64,000 nucleotides of DNA from GCA-002708145 sp045562755 (GCA_045562755.1 JBJKVF010000004.1:1-64000), one strand, 5' to 3'. Shown: positions 45,136 to 55,428, numbered from the stretch's first letter. The notes: generated by a model not told the origin, from the sequence alone. Translations and numbers: made by a program.

Positions 45136-46355
45136 ATACAATTTCATTTTTTTTATCTCGCACTTTTGAATCATTAATATATAAGGATTTTAGGATGCTC
45201 TGGCTAGGAGTAGTATTTGGGATGGCTGGGATACAAATGCAGATGGTTATTAGAGGGATTTATGTTTATGATTTGACAGGTAGTGCATTTTTGACAGGTG
45301 TTGTTGGAATGGGATTTGCTCCAAGTCTTTTTTTTATATCTATTTTTGGAGGAGTGATAAGTGATCGCTTTGAAAGAAGGCTGATAATTCAAATAGCGCA
45401 GATTATTAACGCTATTCTGGCAGCATCAGTAGGATTATTGATTTTTTTTGATTTTATAGAGTGGTGGCATTTATTCATAGTCTCACTTTTTCAAGGAGCT
45501 ATGTTTTCAATAATGATGCCTGCTAGGCAAGCAGCAATTTCAACAATGGTTGATTCAAAAAGTTTACCAAATGCTTATGCTTTGAATGCAATGGCGATGA
45601 GCTTAATGGGATTATTATCTCCAGCCTTAGCTGGATTTTTATACGAATGGATTAATCCTCATGGTACATATTTTGTAATTTCAATAACTTTATTCTCAGC
45701 TGTTATTTTTACATCTTTAGTCCCAAAAATGTATCCAAAAATAATAGTACACAAAAAAGTTATTAGTGAATTTTACGATGGTTTATCTTATATTGCTTCA
45801 AATAGAGTCATATTTATGATTATAGTTTATAGTGTTGTTGTAGCTTTACTTACTATGCCTTTTAGGATGCTAATACAGGTTTTCGCAAAAGATATTTATG
45901 GGTCTATGCCGTCAGAAGTTGGAATGCTTATGACTTCTGTTGCCATCGGAGGTATAGCAGGGTCTGTTCTAGTTGCAAACCTAAGAAAAGGGAATCAAAG
46001 GGGTATGTTACTAATATTAGGAGCATTAATTTCCGGATTATCATTAATATTAATATCTTCAATTCCTTTGTACTTAGCTGGTATAGCAGCATTAATAGGT
46101 ATTGGCTTAGGCGAGCAGGCTCGTTGGGCTCTAGGACAAAGTTTAGTAATGGAAAATTCAAAAGAGGAATTTAGAGGAAGAATGATGAGCATCCTAATGA
46201 TGACATTTGGATTAATGCCTCTTGGTATGCTTCCGTTAGGATTTGCTATGAGTGAACTAGGAGCTCAGATTCCAGTATTTATTTCTGGTGTATTTTTATT
46301 GATTTTCACATTACTAATATTTATTTTTTCGGGTACTATAAGAAGAATTTCATAA
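45132..46355 (+). CDS. MFS transporter, first of tandem pair
   Basis: The 407 residues have about 12 membrane helices. The MFS loop reads FGGVISDRFERRLIIQ, and FRGRMMSILMM near the C-terminus is the second conserved MFS loop. It resembles its downstream neighbour along its length (LWLG-MAGI-Q---RG in both), so the two arose by tandem duplication. The start TTG 45132 overlaps the stop of the unknown gene. Substrate unknown. Confidence 0.85.
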   Translation: MNTISFFLSRTFESLIYKDFRMLWLGVVFGMAGIQMQMVIRGIYVYDLTGSAFLTGVVGMGFAPSLFFISIFGGVISDRFERRLIIQIAQIINAILAASVGLLIFFDFIEWWHLFIVSLFQGAMFSIMMPARQAAISTMVDSKSLPNAYALNAMAMSLMGLLSPALAGFLYEWINPHGTYFVISITLFSAVIFTSLVPKMYPKIIVHKKVISEFYDGLSYIASNRVIFMIIVYSVVVALLTMPFRMLIQVFAKDIYGSMPSEVGMLMTSVAIGGIAGSVLVANLRKGNQRGMLLILGALISGLSLILISSIPLYLAGIAALIGIGLGEQARWALGQSLVMENSKEEFRGRMMSILMMTFGLMPLGMLPLGFAMSELGAQIPVFISGVFLLIFTLLIFIFSGTIRRIS

Positions 46356-46370
46356 ACAAAATTAAATCTA

Positions 46371-47582
46371 TTGTACAAAAATTATCTTTACAGGACATTT
46401 TCTTCTTTATCTGTGCCAGCATATAGAAACTTGTGGCTTGGTTTATTATTTCTAATGGCAGGAATTAGCATACAAATTTTGGCAAGAGGATACTTGACTT
46501 GGGATCTATCAAAATCTCCAATAGCAGTAGTTTTAGTGGGTTCAGGGTTTGCTCCACCTATTTTATTATTCTCAATTTTTGGTGGTGCTATTGCAGATAG
46601 ATTGTCTTTAAGGAAAATTATTCAGTATGGTCAATTGGGAGTTTCGTTTATTGCATTATTTATTGGTCTATCTATACTTTTTGAAGTAATTACAATATAT
46701 CACCTGGTTGTCTCATCTTTACTTCAAGGAACTATTTGGGCTTTTCTCATGCCTGCTAGACAAGCAATTATTTCTGAATTAGTTGATGATGAACATATTA
46801 CTAACGCTACTGCATTAAATGCATCTGGTATGTCATTAATGTCTTTTTTAGCACCTGGTATTGGAGGATTAGTATATGGATACTTTGGTGCAGCAGTTAC
46901 ATATTTCATAATTGCAGCGTTTGCTTTAATTGCATTTCTTATGACAGGATTTGTTCCTTCTGTGAAGAAAAAAATACCAAAAAAGAATTTTTACAAGGAT
47001 ATAAAAGAAGGTATAAATTATGTAGCTAAAAATAGAACAGTGCTTTATCTTTTGATAGTAGCTTTGAGTACAGCTTTATTATCAATGCCATATAGAACCT
47101 TGTTGCCTGTTCAAATTGAAGAAGTATTCAATAAGGAAGTTGAAGCACTAGGACTTTTGTTAAGCGCTATTGGTGTTGGTGCACTTATTGGAACATTATT
47201 TATAGCTGGCTTAGGAAAAAAAGATAAGCGCGGTTGGGTTCTAATTATTACAAGTATTATATCTGGATTTGCGATAATGATTTCAGGCTTAAATTCTTCA
47301 TATTTTATCGCTATTTTTCTGATGTTACTGTTAGGTTTAGGTGATTCTGGAAGAAGAGCTTTAAATATCTCTTTAATTTTAGAAAATACGGAAGATGAAT
47401 TTAGAGGTAGAGTCATGGGTTTATATACAGTTAATTTTGGATTGATACCACTTGGTGCGATCCCATTAGGCTTTATAGCTAATATATTAGGTATCCAACA
47501 AGCATATTTTTATGCAGGAATATCATTAATTATTTTTGCATTAGGTTATACTATACTTACATCTAGAATTAGGAAATTATAA
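46371..47582 (+). CDS. MFS transporter, second of tandem pair
   Basis: The 403 residues start at TTG 46371. The MFS loop is FGGAIADRLSLRKIIQ, and EFRGRVMGLYTVNFGLIPLG is the C-terminal counterpart. Its similarity to the preceding gene marks a tandem duplication with moderate divergence. 15 bases separate the two and 1 base separates it from mutL, so the set is probably one transcript. Function not readable. Confidence 0.85.
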   Translation: MYKNYLYRTFSSLSVPAYRNLWLGLLFLMAGISIQILARGYLTWDLSKSPIAVVLVGSGFAPPILLFSIFGGAIADRLSLRKIIQYGQLGVSFIALFIGLSILFEVITIYHLVVSSLLQGTIWAFLMPARQAIISELVDDEHITNATALNASGMSLMSFLAPGIGGLVYGYFGAAVTYFIIAAFALIAFLMTGFVPSVKKKIPKKNFYKDIKEGINYVAKNRTVLYLLIVALSTALLSMPYRTLLPVQIEEVFNKEVEALGLLLSAIGVGALIGTLFIAGLGKKDKRGWVLIITSIISGFAIMISGLNSSYFIAIFLMLLLGLGDSGRRALNISLILENTEDEFRGRVMGLYTVNFGLIPLGAIPLGFIANILGIQQAYFYAGISLIIFALGYTILTSRIRKL

Positions 47583-47583
47583 T

Positions 47584-49347
47584 TTGACAATCAGTATACT
47601 TAATGAAAATTTATCATCTAGAATAGCAGCTGGAGAAGTAGTAGAAAGACCTTTTTCAGTAGTAAAGGAATTAGTAGAAAACTCTATTGATGCCAACTCC
47701 ACAAAAATAAAAATAGAAATAAAAAAAGGTGGACTAAAACTCATAAAAATAGTTGACGATGGTGATGGAATTTCAAACTCAGATTTATCCACTGCATTTG
47801 AAAGATTTGCTACATCAAAAATTAATAATTCTTCTGATTTGATATCGATACCAACTTTAGGCTTTAGAGGTGAAGCATTGCCTTCAATAGCTTCAGTATC
47901 AAAAGTTAATGCAATTTCAAAGACTAAAAATGAGGATATAGGATCATTTTTCGAGAGTAAGTTTTTGCAAGAAAAAAGTGTTAAGGGTATTGCTTGTAAC
48001 AAAGGGACAACGATGTTAATAATGGACCTATTTGAGAATGTGCCTGCAAGGCTAAAATTTATAAAAAGTGCTAGTTCAGAAGTATTAAAAATTCATAAAT
48101 TAGTTAGTTATTTTAGCTTGGTTTATCCTCATATTGATTTTGAGCTAATTTCAGATATGAAACTTAAATTGAACTCGTCTGGTTCAAAAGATGTTTTAGA
48201 AATATATAAAATGATTTATGGGCTTTATTCAAAAAATAATCTATTGACTATTGATGATAATGAGGATGTTTCAGATTATAAAATTAGAGGAATTATTGGT
48301 TCACCATCAATTTATCGATCAAATAGAAGTTATCTAATTTTATCTGTTAATGGAAGGATTATAAATTCAAAGAAATTAATTTATGCAGTAGAAAGATCTT
48401 TTTCTGGTTTATTGCCTCAGAGAAAATTTCCTATAGGAATTATCAATCTTTCTGTACCCTTAGCTCAAGTTGATCCAAATGTGCACCCTAATAAAGCCGA
48501 GGTTCGTTTCGTAAATGAGGATTATATTTTTTCTTTAATACAGAAAAAAATCAAGTATACAATTAGTAAGTTTTCTCCAGTAAAAACAATTCAAAAAAAT
48601 GATGAATTTAACTTTTTTGTTAATGATATTAATAATGACACTAAATTTAAGACATCATATCAAGAATCCAATTTTGTTGAAAAAAAATTTCAAGGTCTGG
48701 AGGATATTCTATTATCTGATAATAAAAGTCATCTAGAAACCCTAAAAAATACTATTCCTATACTAAGAGTTATAGGACAGCATTATAAAAAATATATACT
48801 CACAGAAGGTCCACAAGGTATATATATTGTTGATCAGCATGCTGCGCATGAAAGAGTAAGATATGAGCAAATTTTTAATAATTTAACAGAAAAAAATCAT
48901 TTATCTTCTCAACCATTATTAGACCCTTTGATAATTGAGGTAAATAATGACACTACGAGTTTATTGGATGAATATAAAAGCGAGTTAGATAAATGTGGCT
49001 GGAGAGTTGAACTTTTTGGTCAAAATTCCTTAGCTTTGAGAGAAATTCCTAGTCTAATTACAAAAAATAATGGGAATTTATTACATAGGAATATACAAGA
49101 TATATTTCAAGATTTATTAGATGATATTATAGTCTTGGGCTCTAATGATTCTTGGCTTGATAAGATTGTAGCTTCTTTATCATGTCATTCTTCAGTCAGA
49201 GCTGGACAAACTTTATCTATTGATGAGCAAAAAAATATAATAAAACTGCTTGAAAATTGTGAATCTCCTCAAACATGTCCACATGGTAGACCAACTATTA
49301 TGCAAATTCAAAATAATATGCTTGATTCTGAGTTTCTTCGTAAATAG
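47584..49347 (+). CDS. mutL: DNA mismatch repair protein MutL, endonuclease type
   Basis: MutL couples MutS recognition to strand incision. N-terminal GHKL ATPase: ENSIDANSTKIKI, DDGDGI, RFATSKI and GFRGEALPSIASV. The C-terminal domain contains the nicking motif DQHAAHERVRYE, so strand incision does not need MutH; the zinc-associated SCHSSVRAGQ and CPHGRPT are also present. 587 residues is usual. mutS is not here. A 1-base gap to the upstream MFS suggests coupling, but functional linkage is unlikely. Confidence 0.96.
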   Translation: MTISILNENLSSRIAAGEVVERPFSVVKELVENSIDANSTKIKIEIKKGGLKLIKIVDDGDGISNSDLSTAFERFATSKINNSSDLISIPTLGFRGEALPSIASVSKVNAISKTKNEDIGSFFESKFLQEKSVKGIACNKGTTMLIMDLFENVPARLKFIKSASSEVLKIHKLVSYFSLVYPHIDFELISDMKLKLNSSGSKDVLEIYKMIYGLYSKNNLLTIDDNEDVSDYKIRGIIGSPSIYRSNRSYLILSVNGRIINSKKLIYAVERSFSGLLPQRKFPIGIINLSVPLAQVDPNVHPNKAEVRFVNEDYIFSLIQKKIKYTISKFSPVKTIQKNDEFNFFVNDINNDTKFKTSYQESNFVEKKFQGLEDILLSDNKSHLETLKNTIPILRVIGQHYKKYILTEGPQGIYIVDQHAAHERVRYEQIFNNLTEKNHLSSQPLLDPLIIEVNNDTTSLLDEYKSELDKCGWRVELFGQNSLALREIPSLITKNNGNLLHRNIQDIFQDLLDDIIVLGSNDSWLDKIVASLSCHSSVRAGQTLSIDEQKNIIKLLENCESPQTCPHGRPTIMQIQNNMLDSEFLRK

Positions 49348-49353
49348 ATTGTT

Positions 49354-50208
49354 TTAAATTATTTTGTTACCTGGTACATTATGTCTAAAAGAATAAATAA
49401 CATTTTTAGATCCACCACAAACAAATACTTGATCTAAATTTTTACCACCAAATGCTATATTAGATGGGCTCCAATCAGGTATATGATATAAGTCAAGCAT
49501 TTTGCCATTTTGATCCAGATAGCAAATAGCTCTTATTCCAGGTAAGGTCTGTAAAATAAATCCTTTGGAATCAACAGCTAATCCGTCTGGCTGTGCAGGA
49601 TCTCTAAATCTTCTAATTAACTTTTGATCTAGTAAATTACCGTGATCATCTATAAAAAATGATACCAAACGATTTGCTCTGCTCTCAGAAACTAATACAT
49701 TTTTGAAATCATTTGATAACTCAATTCCATTCGGATATGCTAGGTCATTTGCAAAAACTTTAACTTTTCCTGAAGAGCTATCTGCACTATATATTGGACT
49801 TATTGATGGGTCTGGCAAAGGTTTTCTTACGGGGTCTGTAAATAATAAATTTCCATTTGGAAGAAAACATAAATCATTAGGTCCATCTAATCTTGAACCA
49901 TCGTATTCGTCAACAAAAACATCAAATTTTCCATTATTCATTTTTAATATTGACTTCAGTCCAGCATCAGCAATAAAAAGTTCTCCCTTTGAATTAAAGG
50001 CTAAACCATTAGGTCTACCACCTGTTTTACCTATAGATGAAACATTATCATTTTTATCTATCATATAAATAGTTGATTCATCAGCACTTACAAGATATAT
50101 ATTGCCGTCAGGACCAAGTACCGGTCCTTCGGGATTAATTATACCTTCAGTAATAATTTTTAATTCTTTAGGTTTGTTTTCTAATTTTTGATTCATAGTA
50201 AATTGCAA
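49354..50208 (-). CDS. SMP-30/gluconolactonase-family beta-propeller
   Basis: A six-bladed beta-propeller, 284 residues, with the repeated blades PEGPVLGPDGNIYLVSAD, RPNGLAFNSKGELFIADAG, LDGPNDLCFLPNGNLLFTDP, PNGIELSNDFKNVLVSES and PDGLAVDSKGFI. Metal-binding positions are E27, the Asn of GPND or PNGI, and the Asp of PDGLAVD. Such enzymes hydrolyse sugar lactones, which would supply the acid sugars for the enolase-type dehydratases. No signal peptide. Stands alone between convergent mutL and the divergent menaquinone operon. Confidence 0.88.
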   Translation of the reverse strand: MQFTMNQKLENKPKELKIITEGIINPEGPVLGPDGNIYLVSADESTIYMIDKNDNVSSIGKTGGRPNGLAFNSKGELFIADAGLKSILKMNNGKFDVFVDEYDGSRLDGPNDLCFLPNGNLLFTDPVRKPLPDPSISPIYSADSSSGKVKVFANDLAYPNGIELSNDFKNVLVSESRANRLVSFFIDDHGNLLDQKLIRRFRDPAQPDGLAVDSKGFILQTLPGIRAICYLDQNGKMLDLYHIPDWSPSNIAFGGKNLDQVFVCGGSKNVIYSFRHNVPGNKII

Positions 50209-50281
50209 ATATTTTTCAAGAAGTTACAATTAATTATAAGCAGATTTTTATTTATTTCAAAAATTTATTAATAAGGATTAC

Positions 50282-51157
50282 ATGTCATATTTAGCTATAT
50301 TGTCAAATAATTTTAAAGTTTACTCTGAAGCTATAAAGTTTGAGCACTCAATTTTTGCTCTTCCTTTTGCATTATTAACATTATTCATAGTTTTTGATGG
50401 AAATCCAAATTATGTTACTTTATTTTGGATTATTATTTCAATGATTTCCATGAGATCTTTTGCTATGGGAGCGAATAGAATAATTGATAAAGAGATTGAC
50501 AAAAAAAATCCAAGAACAAGTGGAAGAGCATTACCTGTCGGCTTGATAAGCTTAAGGCAGATGTTCTTTTTTACTGGTATTAGTTTATTAATTTTTGTAT
50601 TTTCAGTATTAAATTTACACACAACTGCATTGAACTACTTACCTATACCAATTATCATAATGGTTATTTATCCATACCTTAAAAGATTTACCTGGCTAGC
50701 TCATTTTGGTCTAGGTGCAGTATACCTTATTGTTCCATCAGCAGTAGAAATAGCAATTAGTGGTAATATTTCTCTTGGAATTTTACTTATTGGAATTGGC
50801 GCTATGTTTTGGGTTTCTGGTTTTGATATATTGTATGCAATTAATGATTTTGAAGTAGATAAAAAACAAAAAATATACTCAATACCATCGAAATTTGGAA
50901 TAAAAAAAGCACTGATGATTTCCAGGTTTTCCCATGTTATTTCAGTCATAATGTTATTTGTTGCAGGGATAGTTCTGCAATCCGGAGTATTTTTTTTCAT
51001 TGGTGTAATTGTTACAAAAATTCTACTTATTTATGAACAATCACTTATTTCACCCAAAAACTTAAAGAAATTAAACATGGCATTTTTTACAATGAATGGT
51101 GTAATATCTTTAATTTTTGGTATTTTTGTAATATTAGGAGAAGTACTTAAGATATGA
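50282..51157 (+). CDS. mqnP: UbiA-family prenyltransferase of menaquinone synthesis (MqnP-like)
   Basis: An integral membrane enzyme that attaches a polyprenyl chain to an aromatic ring. The 291 residues, about 8-9 membrane helices, have the two aspartate-rich motifs: NRIIDKEIDKKNPRTSGR (around residues 61-78) and YAINDFEVDKKQKIYSIP (around 180-200). In this operon it most likely prenylates the 1,4-dihydroxy-6-naphthoate made by mqnD. It leads the operon and overlaps the UbiX-like gene by 4 bases. The symbol rests on context. Confidence 0.85.
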   Translation: MSYLAILSNNFKVYSEAIKFEHSIFALPFALLTLFIVFDGNPNYVTLFWIIISMISMRSFAMGANRIIDKEIDKKNPRTSGRALPVGLISLRQMFFFTGISLLIFVFSVLNLHTTALNYLPIPIIIMVIYPYLKRFTWLAHFGLGAVYLIVPSAVEIAISGNISLGILLIGIGAMFWVSGFDILYAINDFEVDKKQKIYSIPSKFGIKKALMISRFSHVISVIMLFVAGIVLQSGVFFFIGVIVTKILLIYEQSLISPKNLKKLNMAFFTMNGVISLIFGIFVILGEVLKI

Positions 51158-51774
51158 GTATATATACTTTAGCAATATCAGGATCAAGTGGAGTGCCTTA
51201 TACTCGAAGAGTCTTGCAGCAACTACTTATCTCAAACAATGACATTAAACTTGTAATATCTGAAGCTGGGAAAAAAGTCATTGAAGTTGAAGAAGGAATT
51301 AAACTAGATAATAATCTTGATAATGTATATAAAAGTTTGTTAAATTGGACAGAGATTGATAAACCTAAAGGCTCACTTGAAATCTACCATTCAAAAGATG
51401 TATCTGCTCCTATCGCTTCAGGATCATTTCCGGTTACAGGTATGGCAATAGTTCCATGTTCAGGTGGAACTATCGGTAGGGTTGCCAACGGCATTTCAAA
51501 CGGATTAATTGAAAGAGCTGCAGATGTATGTCTCAAGGAAAGAAAAAGATTAATCATAGTTCCTAGGGAAATGCCAATAAGTTTAGTGCACTTAAGAAAT
51601 ATGACTTCAATTACAGAAGCTGGAGGGATAATTTTGCCTGCATCTCCTGGTTTCTACCATAAACCTAAAACCATATCTGATCTAGTTGATACAGTTGCGG
51701 GTAGAATTCTATCGCTTCTTGGATTGGATAATAATCTATTAAAGCCATGGCTTGGAGTAGATAAAGGAGAATGA
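51154..51774 (+). CDS. ubiX: Flavin prenyltransferase UbiX family (MqnM-like)
   Basis: UbiX makes prenylated FMN, the cofactor of UbiD-type decarboxylases. The 206 residues include the FMN-binding GSSGVPYTRRVLQQL at the N-terminus, ASGSFPVTGMAIVPCSGGT, and RKRLIIVPREMPISLVHLRNM. Sits directly between a UbiA- and a UbiD-like gene, the usual triad. ATGA overlap with the upstream gene. Confidence 0.94.
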   Translation: MSIYTLAISGSSGVPYTRRVLQQLLISNNDIKLVISEAGKKVIEVEEGIKLDNNLDNVYKSLLNWTEIDKPKGSLEIYHSKDVSAPIASGSFPVTGMAIVPCSGGTIGRVANGISNGLIERAADVCLKERKRLIIVPREMPISLVHLRNMTSITEAGGIILPASPGFYHKPKTISDLVDTVAGRILSLLGLDNNLLKPWLGVDKGE

Positions 51775-51779
51775 ACTAG

Positions 51780-53540
51780 TTGCCTTTCACTGATTTACAA
51801 TCGTTTTTAATAGAACTCGAGAACCAAGGTGAGTTAATCAGAGTTTCTGAGCCTGTAGATCCTGTACTAGAAGTCACTGAGATTGCAACAAGAGCCGTTA
51901 AGGAACAAACTCCAGCAATTATTTTTGAAAATGTACTGGGTTCTAAAATACCTCTTGTTATAAATTCAATGGCAAGCATGAAAAGGTTGCAAATTGCCAT
52001 AGGAAGGGCACCTGAAGAATTAGGAGAGGAGATATTATCCTTTGTACAGGATATAAATCCTCCTAAGTTATCATCTTTTTGGAGAAATAAAAAGACAATT
52101 TGGAGGCTACTTAAAATTAGGCCTAAAAAGGTTAGAGGCTCTATAGTTCAACAAGAACAAAATAAATATAATCTTAGTGATTTGCCTATTTTAAAATGTT
52201 GGCCAGAAGATGGAGGTAAATTCATAACATTACCACTAGTAATTTCAAAAGATCCTGAAGATAACACCATGAATATGGGGATGTATAGGATGCAAGTTTA
52301 TGATTCGCTAACTACTGGTATGCATATGCAAATTCAAAAGGGTGGTGGTTTTCATTATAGAAATGCTGAAAAATTAAACCAACCACTTGATATGGCAGTA
52401 GCTATAGGAGGGGATCCAAGTTTAATATTAGCATCTATTATGCCATTACCTGAAGGCTTAGATGAGGTGGCATTTTCAGGTATTGTAAGAGGAAAAAGAA
52501 CCCCTATTACAAAAGCAAAAACAGTGGATTTAAATGTTCCTTCTAATGCAGAATTTATTTTAGAGGGTAGATTGCAACCAAAAGTTCGGAGGCTTGAAGG
52601 TCCATTTGGAGATCATTTTGGCCATTATTCGCAGGCTGATGATCACCCTGTGTTTGAAATTACTAATATTACGTCAAGAAAAAATCCGGTTTATCCTGCA
52701 ACAGTTGTAGGAAAACCTCCTCAAGAAGATAAGTTTCTTGGAGATGCAGCGCAGTTAGCATTGACTCCATTGATTAAAGTTATTAGAAAAGATGTTATTG
52801 ATATGTGGGCATACTATGAGGCAGGTTTTCACAACTTATTAGTAGTCTCGGTAGATAACAGATATGAACGTGAACCATTGAAGACGGCACTAGGTTTATT
52901 AGGTGAAGGCCAATTATCACTAACTAAGACTATTATATTGATTGATCATGATGTTGATCCGAAAAATTATAAAGAAGTAATAAAATCAATAAGAAAAAAC
53001 TTTACCCCTGAATCAGGCTTTCACTTGTTATCAAAGACTGCTGCAGATACTCTTGATTTTACTAGTGGCAAAATTAATCGGGGGTCAAAAATGATTATTG
53101 ACGCAACAACGGGCAAAAATAATCAAAATAATTTAACAGCAATCCCAATGCCTGGTAATCTTAGTGAAATTCTTCCCAATGTAAAAGGCTATAGATTTAT
53201 ATCGAACACACTATTAGTTATAGCAACGAAAAATAATGGTAGAGATACCTTAATTTCAGCGCTGCAAAATCCATTATTAAGTAAAATTAAAATAATTGTA
53301 GTTGTTTCACGTGATGTTGATATATATGATGATGAAAATCTTATTTGGGGAATTTTCACACGTTTCGATGCAGTAAAGGATGTTATGTTTTCAAGTTCTA
53401 AATTCGTAAACATAGCTCCAGTTTATTCTGGAGTCATGGGTATTGATGCAACATGGAAAGAAGGATATCAAAAACCTCTTATTATGAGCGAAGATATAGT
53501 TAAGAAAGTAGATAAAAATTGGCATCTATATTCAAAGTAG
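51780..53540 (+). CDS. mqnL: UbiD-family decarboxylase (MqnL-like)
   Basis: UbiD-family proteins decarboxylate aromatic acids using prenylated FMN. The 586 residues contain the FMN/metal and acid-base segment EGPFGDHFGHYSQADDHPVFE, plus the N-terminal and C-terminal split-barrel regions (NMGMYRMQVYDSLTTGMHMQ). The start TTG 51780 has AAAGGAG at 51763-51769. In the futalosine route the prenylated dihydroxynaphthoate is decarboxylated by such an enzyme. Assigned mqnL from its position beside mqnE, mqnA, mqnC and mqnD. Confidence 0.85.
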   Translation: MPFTDLQSFLIELENQGELIRVSEPVDPVLEVTEIATRAVKEQTPAIIFENVLGSKIPLVINSMASMKRLQIAIGRAPEELGEEILSFVQDINPPKLSSFWRNKKTIWRLLKIRPKKVRGSIVQQEQNKYNLSDLPILKCWPEDGGKFITLPLVISKDPEDNTMNMGMYRMQVYDSLTTGMHMQIQKGGGFHYRNAEKLNQPLDMAVAIGGDPSLILASIMPLPEGLDEVAFSGIVRGKRTPITKAKTVDLNVPSNAEFILEGRLQPKVRRLEGPFGDHFGHYSQADDHPVFEITNITSRKNPVYPATVVGKPPQEDKFLGDAAQLALTPLIKVIRKDVIDMWAYYEAGFHNLLVVSVDNRYEREPLKTALGLLGEGQLSLTKTIILIDHDVDPKNYKEVIKSIRKNFTPESGFHLLSKTAADTLDFTSGKINRGSKMIIDATTGKNNQNNLTAIPMPGNLSEILPNVKGYRFISNTLLVIATKNNGRDTLISALQNPLLSKIKIIVVVSRDVDIYDDENLIWGIFTRFDAVKDVMFSSSKFVNIAPVYSGVMGIDATWKEGYQKPLIMSEDIVKKVDKNWHLYSK

Positions 53541-54640
53541 CTCAACCTAATCTATCCATAGAAATAAATATTACAGACAAAAAATTATATCAAGTATGGG
53601 AAAAGGTTCAAAATCAAGAAAGATTAACTTTATCTGATGGAATGAAACTTTTTGAATCAGATGATTTATCAACTGTGGGAAGAATAGCTGATTTTGCTAA
53701 AAAAAGAGTTACTGGTGATAAGGTGTACTTTGTACTTAATAGGCAACTAAATCCAACAAATATTTGCGTTTTGAGTTGTAAATTTTGTGATTTTGCAAAA
53801 AAACCTGGTGAAGAAGGTGCATATGCTATGAGTATGGATGAAATTCTTGATCATGTAGATGATGATATTCATGAAATTCATATTGTAGGAGGACATCACC
53901 CTAAATGGCCATTTGAATACTATGTTGAGATGGTAAAAGAAATACATAAGAAAAACCCTAAAGTTCAAATTAAAGGGTTCACTGCATCCGAAATTGACTA
54001 TTTTCAAAGAAGATGGAAGGTTCCGCCAGAAGAGTCCCTTGCAATCCTAAAAGAAGCTGGCCTTCAGTCAATGCCTGGTGGGGGAGCGGAGGTATTTTCT
54101 TCAAGAGTGCATAAAATGTTATTACCTGGCAAGGCAAACGCTGACAGATGGGCTGATATTCACAAAATAGCACATAATATGGGGATTCCTACAAATTGTA
54201 CACTATTATATGGCCATGTAGAAAAATACGAAGAGAGATTAGACCATTTGATAAGGCTTAGAGAAATTCAGGACGAAACAGGTGGATTCTTAGCTTTCAT
54301 ACCACTTGAATATCAAATTGGTATGACTAAACTTCGTCCAAGGCATACTCCTCCAATGGATGACTTAAAAATGATTTCTGTAGCAAGATTAATGTTAGAT
54401 AATATTAAGTATATAAAAGCCTATTGGGTTATGCTTGGTCAAGCTACAGCAAGTATCGGTTTAAACTTTGGAGCAAACGACTTAGATGGAACTATAGGTA
54501 AGGAGCGAATTGCTCATGCTGCTTTGGCAGAATCTCCTGCTGGAGTCGCTAAGGCAAAAATGATTTCTTCAATTAAAGAAGCTAGAAGAATTCCAGTAGA
54601 GCGAGATGCTCTTTATAATGAAATTAAGGTACATGATTAG
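53519..54640 (+). CDS. mqnE: Aminofutalosine synthase
   Basis: A radical-SAM enzyme that joins the enolpyruvyl benzoate of MqnA with SAM to give 6-amino-6-deoxyfutalosine, the second step of the futalosine route. At 373 residues the radical cluster is C83, C87 and C90 (NICVLSCKFCDF), with PGGGAEVFSSRVHKM downstream. It starts at TTG 53519 inside the end of the UbiD-like gene (22-base overlap). Related to MqnC but distinguished by the GGGAEV and RPRHTPPMDDL segments. Confidence 0.92.
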   Translation: MASIFKVAQPNLSIEINITDKKLYQVWEKVQNQERLTLSDGMKLFESDDLSTVGRIADFAKKRVTGDKVYFVLNRQLNPTNICVLSCKFCDFAKKPGEEGAYAMSMDEILDHVDDDIHEIHIVGGHHPKWPFEYYVEMVKEIHKKNPKVQIKGFTASEIDYFQRRWKVPPEESLAILKEAGLQSMPGGGAEVFSSRVHKMLLPGKANADRWADIHKIAHNMGIPTNCTLLYGHVEKYEERLDHLIRLREIQDETGGFLAFIPLEYQIGMTKLRPRHTPPMDDLKMISVARLMLDNIKYIKAYWVMLGQATASIGLNFGANDLDGTIGKERIAHAALAESPAGVAKAKMISSIKEARRIPVERDALYNEIKVHD

Positions 54641-55418
54641 GTCTAATTTCCCAATTATATTGGGGCATATGACTTATCTTAATTCTGCCGTTTTTTATTC
54701 TAATTTGCCAAAAAATAAGTATAAATTGAAACCATATACACCTAGAGAAATGGCGAGTTCTATAGAAAGTAAAAAGATTTTTGCTGGACCAATACCATAT
54801 GCAGAAATTGTTAGATTAGGAGAGAAAGTTACACCTTTATCTAATATCGGTGTAGCTTGTAAAAATGATGCGAAAAGTGTATTTGTTCTCTCTAATGATA
54901 CTATTACTAAACTAAAATCAAAGAATAAAATAATTAATATTGCAATCACCTCACATTCAGCAACATCTGTTCAGCTCTTGAGGATACTATTACGGGATTA
55001 TTGGTTTATAGAAAATTATAAATTTGTAAATGAAAATTCAAGCCATGATGCATGCTTAGTCATAGGTGATCCTGCAATAAAGATTTATAAATCAAACTAT
55101 TACAATAATATTTATGATTTGGCTTTGAATTGGAAGGAAATGACCGGCTTACCATTCGTTTTTGCTGAATGGGTATCAACTAAAACTTCTTTTGAAAATT
55201 TAAAAGCCCTTTCAGAAGATATAAAAAATAGTATAAAATTAAGTATTGAGAATATTGAAAAAATTACTCAAAACTTTTCTGCTCATTATTTCAGTAAAGA
55301 AGAGATGATTGATTATATAAATAATTTTACATATTTACTTGATAATGATTGTAGAGAAGGACAAAAAGAATTTAGGAAAAGGCTAGCAACATTAGATACA
55401 TGGAAATCAATATATTAA
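54633..55418 (+). CDS. mqnA: Chorismate dehydratase
   Basis: Removes water from chorismate to give 3-enolpyruvylbenzoate, the first committed step. The fold is that of a periplasmic-type binding protein. Starting at ATG 54633 (262 residues) the N-terminus reads MIRSNFPIILGHMTYLNSA, whose GHMTYLNSA matches the family's GRIPYLNS. An upstream in-frame ATG at 54606 would lie inside mqnE and seems less likely. The 8-base overlap with mqnE suggests coupling. Later SATSVQLLRILL is the family SxTSV segment. Confidence 0.9.
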   Translation: MIRSNFPIILGHMTYLNSAVFYSNLPKNKYKLKPYTPREMASSIESKKIFAGPIPYAEIVRLGEKVTPLSNIGVACKNDAKSVFVLSNDTITKLKSKNKIINIAITSHSATSVQLLRILLRDYWFIENYKFVNENSSHDACLVIGDPAIKIYKSNYYNNIYDLALNWKEMTGLPFVFAEWVSTKTSFENLKALSEDIKNSIKLSIENIEKITQNFSAHYFSKEEMIDYINNFTYLLDNDCREGQKEFRKRLATLDTWKSIY

Positions 55419-55428
55419 GAAAAAGCAT

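Noticed and set aside
49703..50068. 121-residue open frame antisense to the SMP-30 gene
   Set aside because: Pro/Ser-rich mirror of the propeller repeats; no independent evidence.
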